Below, piece after piece: positions 43,694-52,827 of a stretch of DNA of 64,000 nucleotides. The DNA is from an uncultured Streptococcus sp. (GTDB taxonomy: Bacteria; Bacillota; Bacilli; Lactobacillales; Streptococcaceae). The notes beneath the pieces are model-generated. The model was not told where the DNA came from. It saw only the letters and a program-made list of their open reading frames with translations, and ran no database searches. The position numbers and the translations under genes are program-made. The stretch is taken from assembly GCA_945864085.1 (NCBI GenBank), contig CAMBAD010000001.1, positions 25,472 to 89,471 of the forward strand, read 5' to 3'. How positions within the stretch are numbered: position 1 is the stretch's first letter; every line of letters starts with the position of its first letter.

Positions 43694-46600
43694 TTATCCA
43701 AAAGATTTATCTATCAACTCCTGCATCTTGCCTTCCTTAGCATAAGGAACAGTATCCACTTGCAGGAAATTCTTCCGACTAATAGTGTCTGGTAGGGTGC
43801 CAAAGATAAACTCTAAAGCAATCTTATGGATAATAGCAGTTGGTGCAAATCCATAGACCTGCTTTTCCAAGATATGTTTCAGACGTTCATTTCCATCAGG
43901 ATAGGCTACTTGTAAACCTTGGCTATTATAGAGTCGTTTAACCAACTCAGTGATATACAAGCCTGACTTCATATAGAGGTCGATAAAGGTTTTTGTGGGG
44001 TCATCAAAGATGCCAGGATTTTCTTTTTCCAACTCATCCACCATCTTCCGAACCACCTTCTTCGGAGTGTAGATCTGATTGGTTTTCTGAGGGGGAATAT
44101 AGTCAAAGATGTCCTCAGCCAAATCTTCAAAATAATTTGCCAGCTCTGCTTTTTTTCTTAAAAATTCTTGGACTGCCTGATCAAAGGTCGGCTGGTCAAA
44201 GAGATGACCAGCAAATTCAGGACCACCATCACGCAAGTAACGAAATTGGTCGAGATGAATACCAGTCACTTCATGAAAGACTTCATCCGGCACATAGGTA
44301 TCAAAGTTGCTCAAGGTCAGCTTCTCATCACCATAAGCCATGATGAAACTTGGAATAGTACGAGCAAAGCCACGCAAATGCCCACGAATCTCATCCTCAG
44401 CCTGGGCCTTAGTACGCTCCAACTGCTTAACTTCCTGTTGTTTGACCAGATCATGAGGCAAGTCCTGCACCTTTTCAGCCAAACGCTGGCGCAATTCTGC
44501 CTGATGGGCTTCATGAGCTTCTACCTTCTTAACTTGATAAGCTTGCTCCAGAACTGCTTTTTGTAAGTCGTCTGTTGATTCCTTCAAGGCTTCTTGGAAC
44601 TCCTGATCCAAGTGAGCTTGTTGGATATCAAACTCTTTTTCACTCCACTGGATCACTTCTTCAATTTCTGAATGAATCTGTTTCTCCAATTGTTTGCTCT
44701 CACGGTTACTTAAGCCATACCCAGCAGTTAATTCTTCCACCAAGGTAGAAGATACTTCTCTCTGTACCGTTCTAACAAAGGTCTTATCAACTGATTCAAG
44801 CTGATCAACCATCTCTTCCACAGTATCTAACAAGTCATAGACTTTTGTCCCAAATAGGACTTCCTGACGGTTGATAACCAGCTCTTCGGCAACCTGTACC
44901 TGTCCTTCTTCATCCACTTCAATATCTGGTAATTTAAGTTTATCTGGAGTTTGGCTGATTTTCCCTTGTTGCTCAACAGGTAAGTCATCCAAAATTTTCA
45001 AGATCTGCTGACTTGCTCGGAAAATGCCAGCTATATTGTCAAAAAGGAAATTAGACATAAAGCCTCGTTTGATAACTTCTGCTGCTCGAATTTGGCTCGG
45101 AATTGTCATGACCGCCTGAGCATCAATTTCCACCATTTTTCCTTCGCAATCTTCTGCAATAACTGGGAAGAAATTGAGCAGATTGCGGATATTTTCCTCT
45201 CTGGTTTGGCTGGTTCCGGCACCACCCACTGTTGCCAGACTAAGGTTATTGGCAAAGTCGCTAAAGAGTGAGAGCGTGCGTTCAGGAGCAAAATCAAAGA
45301 CATAGGCACGTTCTTTGCGGTAGACCTTGTCCCCTTCTACCCAACTATATGGGTTCTGAGCACGAAAGGCGGCCTGCATGTAGAGGGCTGGCGATTGGAG
45401 ATTGCTCAACATCAGCACTGCTGTCCACTCTGGAATGGTCACACCAGTCGTTAACTGACCAACTGACAAGGTGATAGTATAATCGTTTTCTGCGATGGCC
45501 TTCCTAACCATATCCAATGACCTACCAACAGCCTCCTGATCCTCACTATCGCGTTGGCTGATTGAGCCTGCTGCTAGCACAATTTTATATCGGTCAAAGG
45601 TCGGGTGGTCTTCCAACAGGTTTTTCAGGGCCTTAGCAGAGGCAACACGGTCCAAGAGCCAAAAGCTGTGCTTGATTTCTCGGCGCAATTCTCTTGTTGA
45701 GAACGGGTATTTTTCATTGGAAGTCAGGGTATTCAACCACTCTTTTACTTCCTTTTCATGGATAAACTTACCCGATTCATTGGTGGCGAAAAATTCATTC
45801 AAATCAAAGGCGAAATCAACCGTTTCACTGCCAAAATCCGCCCCAGCACTGACCCTGTCCGTAACCATCTTGGACATCTGATAGGTAAACATGTTGAGCT
45901 GGGGAAGATTTTCATAGGGATTTTCTTCTTCAGAATTTATCGGCCAATTCTGCTTAGCAGCTTGTTCATCCGCATAGGACCAGTTATAAATCTGTTCCTC
46001 TGAAAACTTGCCTTTAGCTAAGGCTTTAAAAGGTGTTCCTGAAAGATGAAGGGTGAAGTTTCGCTTGATTTGGTTAAAAGCAATATCGGTTTTTAAAGTA
46101 TCAATTCCCTCATGAGCCTCGTCAATGACCAGCAAGTCCCACTGGGTCTGTCCTACCCACTGAAGTTTATCATAGGCACCACCAAAGTACTTGGATCCTT
46201 TGAGATCTTGCAGACTTAAAAAGGCAATTTCCTTAGCCTCTTCCTCAGTAAAGAGGAGCTTTTTGAAATCTTCCCGAGATAGAGTTGATCTGCCTCGAAG
46301 GGAATCTGACTCGGAAACAAACTTATAGGAGGTCACCCCTGCTATAAACTTATGGAAATCATCAAACCAAGAATTGGCGATAGCTGGACGATTGGTCACA
46401 ATCAGGACACGGTCACAATTGAGGCGTTTGACCAGGTCATAGGTTGCCAGGGTCTTTCCAAAGCGTGGCTTGGCATTCCAAAGAAACTCCCTCTTGCGAG
46501 CATCATGGTTAGAGGCTATATAGACCAAGGTCTGCTGGACAGCCTCTTCTTGTTCCTGTCTGAGCTGGTAGTCCGCCTGCTCCCCAGGCTGGTATCCTGA

Positions 46601-46954
46601 AACATCATGACGGACAAACCGGTCAAACAAATGGCTGGCCTTTTCAGGATGACCATTGAAATAGAACCATTCCGTCTTTGGACGGCGTTCAATGGCATGA
46701 AAGTTCAAAAACTGGTGAAAATCGTGGTCTTTAAAAGGCTTGCCCTTGTCTGGTTCTTCAATATACTTGGCCTCTTCTTGCCACAAAATAGACGGCTCAA
46801 TCCCCGCCGTATGGGTCTGCTCCTTAATCCTCTGCTCCACCTGACGCTCCGTATAGCCAATCTTGACCCAGCCCTCATTGGTGGTCACATGGGGCGTGGA
46901 ATAGGCGTAGATTTTCGGAGAAATCTCTTCTGAAGTTTTAATCAAAACGGACAT
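43694..46954 (-). CDS. GIY-YIG (T5orf172-like) nuclease - SF2 DEAH helicase - partial DNA methylase-like domain protein (R-M type)
   Basis: N-term KIYAYSTPH...GWVKIGYTERQVEQRIKEQT; WNAKPRFGKTLATYDL (Walker A), LLVIDEAHEG (DEAH), LHLSGTPFKAL; C-term YTPKKVVRKMVDEL...FIDLYMKSGLYITELVKRLY...KQVYGFAPTAIIHKIALEFIFG. Confidence 0.85.
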   Translation of the reverse strand: MSVLIKTSEEISPKIYAYSTPHVTTNEGWVKIGYTERQVEQRIKEQTHTAGIEPSILWQEEAKYIEEPDKGKPFKDHDFHQFLNFHAIERRPKTEWFYFNGHPEKASHLFDRFVRHDVSGYQPGEQADYQLRQEQEEAVQQTLVYIASNHDARKREFLWNAKPRFGKTLATYDLVKRLNCDRVLIVTNRPAIANSWFDDFHKFIAGVTSYKFVSESDSLRGRSTLSREDFKKLLFTEEEAKEIAFLSLQDLKGSKYFGGAYDKLQWVGQTQWDLLVIDEAHEGIDTLKTDIAFNQIKRNFTLHLSGTPFKALAKGKFSEEQIYNWSYADEQAAKQNWPINSEEENPYENLPQLNMFTYQMSKMVTDRVSAGADFGSETVDFAFDLNEFFATNESGKFIHEKEVKEWLNTLTSNEKYPFSTRELRREIKHSFWLLDRVASAKALKNLLEDHPTFDRYKIVLAAGSISQRDSEDQEAVGRSLDMVRKAIAENDYTITLSVGQLTTGVTIPEWTAVLMLSNLQSPALYMQAAFRAQNPYSWVEGDKVYRKERAYVFDFAPERTLSLFSDFANNLSLATVGGAGTSQTREENIRNLLNFFPVIAEDCEGKMVEIDAQAVMTIPSQIRAAEVIKRGFMSNFLFDNIAGIFRASQQILKILDDLPVEQQGKISQTPDKLKLPDIEVDEEGQVQVAEELVINRQEVLFGTKVYDLLDTVEEMVDQLESVDKTFVRTVQREVSSTLVEELTAGYGLSNRESKQLEKQIHSEIEEVIQWSEKEFDIQQAHLDQEFQEALKESTDDLQKAVLEQAYQVKKVEAHEAHQAELRQRLAEKVQDLPHDLVKQQEVKQLERTKAQAEDEIRGHLRGFARTIPSFIMAYGDEKLTLSNFDTYVPDEVFHEVTGIHLDQFRYLRDGGPEFAGHLFDQPTFDQAVQEFLRKKAELANYFEDLAEDIFDYIPPQKTNQIYTPKKVVRKMVDELEKENPGIFDDPTKTFIDLYMKSGLYITELVKRLYNSQGLQVAYPDGNERLKHILEKQVYGFAPTAIIHKIALEFIFGTLPDTISRKNFLQVDTVPYAKEGKMQELIDKSFG

Positions 46955-47022
46955 CGATTACCTGCTTCCCTTTTTATGTATTTTCCAACTTCTCTTCACT
47001 ATTTTGCACCTTGTCAAAATGT

Positions 47023-48915
47023 TTAGTCCATTGGTCTAATGTTGGTTTCAAAGAAATCAATAACTTCTTGCGGAAAGTTAAATAAAGCATAGAGCTGTGC
47101 GTCAATCTCCGCCACCGACTGGGACCAGTCGATGACTGAGCTTGACGCAAAATCAAACAATGGTACATATTGCCAAGTTGAGGGAGGATTGTGTTGGGTG
47201 ATTTTTTTTATTCCCAAAAAACCTCTAGCAAAGTGAGTTTTAATATATTTCAGACAGGCCTCGGCCTCTTCTTTAGTTTGGAACTGACCAATAGATACAA
47301 ACGTTTGGGAATACCCGATTAGGGGTTCCCCGATTAGGGGTGTACTTAACACTTCTCCTAAAGCACCGCTACCATTTGATTCTGGTACAAGTATTTTATA
47401 GAACCTAAGATTTGGATGTTCTTTTAAGTAGGTGCTTTTTATATATTTTACTGTTCGATTGTTTTTGATTCTTCCGTATATTTGACAATACTCTTCATTT
47501 GAATCTGGTCTTTCATCAAAAAATACTTCTGGATACCGTTCAAAAATCATAGACGATACAGCTTTCCTATGTGATTCATCAGTTCTTGAGAGTAACTCAG
47601 GATGCTCTTCAAACATGACATCTGTTAGCTTATGACTATCTGCACCGTACATAATTTGATCCAAGGTTTGATTCAAATAACCAGATTTTTTTACAATTCG
47701 ATAGGCTAAATCTAGAAGTGGAGATGAGATGAAGGTATCAATCGGTTCAAAAAAACTAGTATTATCATGGTAGGTAATTACAACACCACCTTTAATATCC
47801 GTTCCTGGAAATACATTTCCACTTTTCAACTCATAAAAACAAATTTTCAAATGCTCATCTTCAAGCATTTTCTTATTCCATTTTTTAGGAGTTGCTCCTG
47901 TATTTGCTAAAAATCGAGCTGGTGTGATAAGAACAGCTTTATCTCCAATTTTGTACGATTCTTCCATGAATAAATTATAAATTGGTCTGGCTTGGGTATT
48001 TGCTCCTTCAATTTCCTCCTGATACGGTGGGTTTCCAATAACAACATCAAATTTCATAGGGGTTTCTCCTTTTGATAGACGCTCAAAATCTATCAATTCA
48101 TTTGTTTTCCAATCTTTGATTTGTGCTTTTTGTGACTGGCTTGGCTGTTCTGCTATTTCCTCAAAAAGACTAAGTTGAACAGTATCCCCGGCTTGCTGGG
48201 AGTAGGGGCTGGTGTAGGTCAGACCGTCCATCTGCAGGACATTGTAGGAAATAATCCGAGCGATGGTCATTTTCTGGCTCGAACTTGGTTCCTGGGTAAA
48301 TTTGGCTTGATAACAGTCAATAAAGCTAGCAAAGAGATTTTCACGCGCCAAGAGGAGGGAATCTCCCTGAAACTCGTAGCCATAAGAGTTCTGGTAGGCA
48401 GTCACTGCGCCTTGGAACCAGGCTTTTTCTTCATGGACTTCCTGGGAAAGGCGTTGGAGCTTGCGGTCCAAAAAGCCGACCCGCTCTTCTAGGGCTAAGG
48501 CTTGTCCCGTCACGGTATCGTAGCGTGAGACCATGTAGGGCGCTTCTCCACAGGTGATTTCCAACCATTTGAGCTGGAGGTAGGCTTCTAAGTCAAGGTC
48601 TTGATACTCTTGGTCAACAGTATCCACCTGCTTTTTGACTAACCAAGTTGGAGTGAAAACTTCAGCTCGCACTTTAGTCCTATCTTTTTGTTCATACTTG
48701 GACTTTTCAGAGCGTGGTTGTATCAGATTGGCATAGTCTCCTGTTACTCGACTAGGCGTGATTCTGTCATGAGCCCCGAACCCTTTTCCCAGTAACTCAT
48801 AAGAATGGGTCGCCCAAACGATGGACTTGTTGGTCGTTCTATCTTTTAAGAGTGTCCTAAGAAGACCAGAGGACTCTCTCGCTAATGTTTCTTCGCTAAT
48901 ATCTATGGTCGTCAT
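47023..48915 (-). CDS. Eco57I-like adenine-N6 DNA methylase / specificity protein
   Basis: RAEVFTPTWLVKKQVD, WLEITCGEAPYMVSRYD, catalytic motif FDVVIGNPPYQEE, KAVLITPARFLANTG; C-terminal putative target recognition region. Confidence 0.88.
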   Translation of the reverse strand: MTTIDISEETLARESSGLLRTLLKDRTTNKSIVWATHSYELLGKGFGAHDRITPSRVTGDYANLIQPRSEKSKYEQKDRTKVRAEVFTPTWLVKKQVDTVDQEYQDLDLEAYLQLKWLEITCGEAPYMVSRYDTVTGQALALEERVGFLDRKLQRLSQEVHEEKAWFQGAVTAYQNSYGYEFQGDSLLLARENLFASFIDCYQAKFTQEPSSSQKMTIARIISYNVLQMDGLTYTSPYSQQAGDTVQLSLFEEIAEQPSQSQKAQIKDWKTNELIDFERLSKGETPMKFDVVIGNPPYQEEIEGANTQARPIYNLFMEESYKIGDKAVLITPARFLANTGATPKKWNKKMLEDEHLKICFYELKSGNVFPGTDIKGGVVITYHDNTSFFEPIDTFISSPLLDLAYRIVKKSGYLNQTLDQIMYGADSHKLTDVMFEEHPELLSRTDESHRKAVSSMIFERYPEVFFDERPDSNEEYCQIYGRIKNNRTVKYIKSTYLKEHPNLRFYKILVPESNGSGALGEVLSTPLIGEPLIGYSQTFVSIGQFQTKEEAEACLKYIKTHFARGFLGIKKITQHNPPSTWQYVPLFDFASSSVIDWSQSVAEIDAQLYALFNFPQEVIDFFETNIRPMD

Positions 48916-49143
48916 AGTTCACCTTTTCACATTATTTACTTATTATTATATCATTTCTTTACTGGGTAGAAAATTGTTTCTAGATAAAATATGATGAAAT
49001 ACGAAAGTATCCATTTTTTCAATGAATTCCTTTTTTGATACTATATATTGTGTTTTGTTTGTTTTTTTATGCTATAAAACACAAAATACAGTGTTTAGAT
49101 ATTGACTTATTTAATTATGTAGGCTATACTAAAAACATGGAAA

Positions 49144-49171
49144 AAGATTGTAGACGGCCATCTACAATCTT
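49144..49171. promoter_or_regulatory. Perfect stem-loop in leader of 49314 gene
   Basis: aaagattgtaga-cggcca-tctacaatcttt, 12-bp perfect arms. Confidence 0.75.
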
Positions 49172-49313
49172 TCACGCAATGAACGAATCAGAGTCTTTCG
49201 AACTGACACTATTCTCAAATTTCTATTAAAACTATAACAGTTTCTATTTAGATTGTAAAGTAAGACTCCTTCATTCATTGTTTCCAAATAATTATAATAA
49301 AGGAGCTTTGCCA

Positions 49314-50246
49314 TTGAGTAATGGAAAATTGACAGAAAAAAAACACAACGAACTTGACTTTGTGAATATATCTTGCAATCGAGATTATAAACTATTTTTG
49401 GACCCGACAAAGTTATATTCACAGCATCTACATCCTATTTTTAAGGATGGCGTCCAGAAACTTCATTCATTTTTGTTAGAAGTTTATCGAGTATATACGG
49501 AAGAAGGAGAAAGTGAAGTTCGGAAATTACTACGTTACTCTTCCGAATGCAATCTAATACACCTAGGTTACTCTTCAAAAGATTCAAAGGGAACTGGGGC
49601 TTCTGAGGAAATGTTGTTTGATTTTTTTAAAAAAATCATTGAGTTTGGAACCAAAGAACGCGAAATTTTGCTACATCCTGCCTCAATCGCAATTTTTGTA
49701 CCAAAATTCGCAGAAGATAGGACATCAGACCTTCTTGTAAGTATTTTGAAAAAAGAGATTGTAGAATACACCTTAGAGCAAGCCACTATTCACAATTTCG
49801 ATATTGAAGAAACAGAGTACAACTTCGGCTACTATTGGGATTTTGAGTCACTTAGTTGGAAGAGAAGCAAAAACTATTATGTAGCTTCTGAACAAGGAAA
49901 GCCCATCTTATTAGTACCAAAGTGTCTTGTCTCACAAAAATATAAATTCTCCACTGCAGATTTTGTCAAAAAGATAATATTCCCCATCAAAAAGGAGTCA
50001 GAGCGATACCAAGGTATAAATGGATTTTACAAAAATGGCGCCCCAAAACCTGCTACCCAGAAACAACTTATTGATGGTGAAATACGCTCTCCATATAGCA
50101 ATCGCTCCAATAAATGGAAGACCTATGCCATGGACCAACTAATGAAAAATCATAATTGGTATTCTGAGTATTTCCAAAATATGAACGAGTTCGCCGACAA
50201 TCATATCATTCCAGATGAGGTACTGGATAGGATTACAAATAGCTAA
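49314..50246 (+). CDS. Uncharacterised protein (defence-island associated candidate)
   Basis: Open frame with RBS aaggag 8 nt before TTG; LDFVNISCNRDYKLFLDP..., FVPKFAEDRTSDLLV, YYWDFESLSW, PILLVPKCLVSQKY. Confidence 0.8.
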   Translation: MSNGKLTEKKHNELDFVNISCNRDYKLFLDPTKLYSQHLHPIFKDGVQKLHSFLLEVYRVYTEEGESEVRKLLRYSSECNLIHLGYSSKDSKGTGASEEMLFDFFKKIIEFGTKEREILLHPASIAIFVPKFAEDRTSDLLVSILKKEIVEYTLEQATIHNFDIEETEYNFGYYWDFESLSWKRSKNYYVASEQGKPILLVPKCLVSQKYKFSTADFVKKIIFPIKKESERYQGINGFYKNGAPKPATQKQLIDGEIRSPYSNRSNKWKTYAMDQLMKNHNWYSEYFQNMNEFADNHIIPDEVLDRITNS

Positions 50247-50270
50247 ATCTCACCAACAAAAGAATAGTGT

Positions 50271-50299
50271 CTACCTCTCATTGTGGGAGGTTTTTGTTT
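50271..50299 (+). terminator. Terminator after 49314 gene
   Basis: acctctcattgtgggaggtttttgtttt. Confidence 0.6.
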
Positions 50300-50738
50300 T
50301 CTCCAGAATTCAAGAGCAACTTCTTATGCATACTATCTCTTTTTCAAAAATCTTGGTCGATTTTCATGCAAAAGAAACAATCGAGATTTATTTCTAATCA
50401 GTTGGAACCTTAAACAATTCATCAATCCAGAAATATACCAGTTACTATCATTATATTCTTCTTTTCTATTTTAGCTTCAGAAGTATTGACCCGTAGCGAC
50501 ACCCTGACAACTCAAATTTATGTCAATACTTTAAATATCATTTCGACAGAAGTGGAGAATTTTCTTAAAGTCTATAAAACAATAGATAAATTTTCAATCA
50601 AAATCAGCAAAATCGAACCAGAAGATACCAAAGTTTACCTTATTCTCGATTCTAGAAAATGGGGTAAATTAATGTATTCACTTTTAATTTTTGTATATAT
50701 CATGTATAATGTATTTACAAATACAGGAGGTATATCCA

Positions 50739-50960
50739 ATGAATGTTTTATTACGCAAAACAGGTAATAGCACTGTTATCACTATCCCAAACGCTATTAA
50801 AGAAGCGCTTGGTGCAGAAATTGGTGAAGAAATCGAATTCGTCATTTCTGGAAGTAATGTCATCATCCGTAAAGCTGAGCCAACATTTGACTTTGACAAA
50901 GAGTTAGAAAAAGCTATGAACCAATACGATGAATTATTGAAAGAGTTGGTAGATAAATGA
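50739..50960 (+). CDS. AbrB/MazE/SpoVT-type antitoxin
   Basis: MNVLLRKTGNSTVITIPNAIKEALGAEIGEEIEFVISGSNVIIRKAE; RBS aggaggt; overlaps the Fic/Doc gene by 4 bp. Confidence 0.9.
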   Translation: MNVLLRKTGNSTVITIPNAIKEALGAEIGEEIEFVISGSNVIIRKAEPTFDFDKELEKAMNQYDELLKELVDK

Positions 50961-51364
50961 AATACCTATCCGCTGAAGCCATTATCAAAATCAATGTCAT
51001 GGTTATTGGAAAATATTCCCCAAAGGAGCCCGTTGGGATAGCTGATCCAAACAGCCTGCAGAGGATTGTTGAGCAGCCAAAACAAGAGATTTTTGGAAAG
51101 ATACTCTATCCCGACATTTATAGCAAAACAGCCATTATCTGGATCAATCTAATTAAGAAACACCCATTCAAGAACGCCAACAAGCGAACTGCAGTGCTTG
51201 CTTTACATATGTTTCTAGCAATGAATGGTCTTCAGTCAAATCTCTCATTAAGCGATGGACTGGAAAAGACAATCGAGATTGCTACGTTTCAAGGTGACTT
51301 CGAGGAATTAAAAGATAGGATTATCCAGTTTTTGAAAGAAGAAAATCGAGTATACAAAAAATAG
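50957..51364 (+). CDS. Fic/Doc family toxin
   Basis: FIC-type motif HPFKNANKRTA; Doc-sized (135 aa); antitoxin-coupled. Confidence 0.9.
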   Translation: MKYLSAEAIIKINVMVIGKYSPKEPVGIADPNSLQRIVEQPKQEIFGKILYPDIYSKTAIIWINLIKKHPFKNANKRTAVLALHMFLAMNGLQSNLSLSDGLEKTIEIATFQGDFEELKDRIIQFLKEENRVYKK

Positions 51365-51401
51365 AAAAGTGGTTATCGACCGAAGTTGATAGCCACTTTT
51401 T
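51365..51401 (+). terminator. Terminator after Doc
   Basis: aaaagtggttatcgaccgaagttgatagccacttttt. Confidence 0.85.
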
Positions 51402-51498
51402 ACTTTCTACTGTATTCTTATTACCAATAGTAACCTGACTGCAATTACTTATCAACATTGATTGCGGTCATTTTTTACTTAGACTCAGCCAAACTCAA

Positions 51499-51684
51499 TC
51501 AGAGCTCAGGCAATCCGAGGATTTCTCGAAAAGCGCTCGTACTTATTTTTTTATTCTTAGCTTTCAGGTCATCCAATTTACAACTGCTCAAAAATTGCTC
51601 TTCAAATGCATAAAAATCTTCAAGCTTGTAAAAAAATATTCCATCATTATTTAGAGGTGAGTTTGTTTGAATGATAGTTATAAA
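51499..51684 (-). pseudogene. C-terminal gene relic lacking a start codon
   Basis: Open frame reads FITIIQTNSPLNNDGIFFYKLEDFYAFEEQFLSSCKLDDLKAKNKKISTSAFREILGLPEL*; no ATG, absent from the ORF track. Confidence 0.5.
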
Positions 51685-51753
51685 TTATAAGGTGAACTTT
51701 TCAAAAAAACACGAAAAAGCACCCATGAGGTAAACTCTTGAGTGCTTTGAAAC

Positions 51754-51842
51754 GTTGATATAATCGCTGATAATTAACGTTTTGAGAATTTCACTATTGA
51801 AAACGAAGAATTCTCACCCCTTACAAATCCCGCTATATCAAC
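51754..51842. repeat. Nested inverted repeats
   Basis: Outer gttgatata...tatatcaac, inner gagaatt...aattctc. Confidence 0.65.
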
Positions 51843-52067
51843 ATTTACGAAAATGAAACTTCCATGAAAATGGACTAAAATCCACTGATTGGGATAAAAT
51901 TGACACCAATTAACACCATAAAATAGACTAGTCATCAGTAGGTCAAACTAATTTGACCTACTTTTTCTTATAGATGGATAATTTATTAATCAAATTCAAA
52001 ATGATAGGTCAAGCATTTTATAAATTTATCGGTATAAGAAGACAAAAAAGTCCCTAATCAATACGAG

Positions 52068-52688
52068 TTATTCTTCAAGAAAAAATCTTTTCAAAATTAT
52101 TTCTCTTTTAGGAAGTTTGACTTGTTGCTGATTATCTCCATATAAAGTATTATATAACTCGATACAAGCTGTATATATGGACTGAATTTCTATCACTTCA
52201 AAATAATAGTATAGAATACCAATGTCTAATCTTTCTGTTGAAAAGACCATCTCTTTATCTAAGTGAGCCAAGAGTTTATCGCGAAGCAATTTGATTTCAT
52301 CGATATTTTTTTGTTCTTTATCAATACCCTCTTGAATGGTACTCAAAATTGATAAAAGAGATCTATCTTTGGTACTATGTCTCAATTTGGATAGAATCTT
52401 AAAAATACCATTTTTTTCTCTGCTATCAAAAATTTTAGTTATACCGAAGACAACTCTATAAAATAAAGATTCATATGTTACATTTCGTACTATATCATAT
52501 CTAATAGATGATTGCACTACTCTATCATGCCACTCATCGTTTACAATTTTTACTATTTCAAGTGCAGCAATTATTGATCCAAGTTCAAGTATCATAGTAT
52601 GAAAATGAATCATTATTTTAGAGTCATCATCTGGTAATTCATCAGCGAAATTCTTTCCTACAAAATCTTTTAAATCATAATCATTCAT
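52068..52688 (-). CDS. Small protein with HEPN/AbiU2-like motif
   Basis: 206 aa; EIKLLRDKLLAHLDKE matches the HEPN Rx4-6H pattern; downstream of the NACHT gene on the same strand. Confidence 0.65.
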   Translation of the reverse strand: MNDYDLKDFVGKNFADELPDDDSKIMIHFHTMILELGSIIAALEIVKIVNDEWHDRVVQSSIRYDIVRNVTYESLFYRVVFGITKIFDSREKNGIFKILSKLRHSTKDRSLLSILSTIQEGIDKEQKNIDEIKLLRDKLLAHLDKEMVFSTERLDIGILYYYFEVIEIQSIYTACIELYNTLYGDNQQQVKLPKREIILKRFFLEE

Positions 52689-52827
52689 AAGCTAACACCT
52701 ATTTAATAAATCTTCTTACTTTTACTCAAATTGATAGTTCATTCTGCTTCAAAAATATTTTAGAGATTACAATTTCTTTAGTCACCATGATCACTCAAAT
52801 TAGACTCACTTTATAAACACTAATCTA

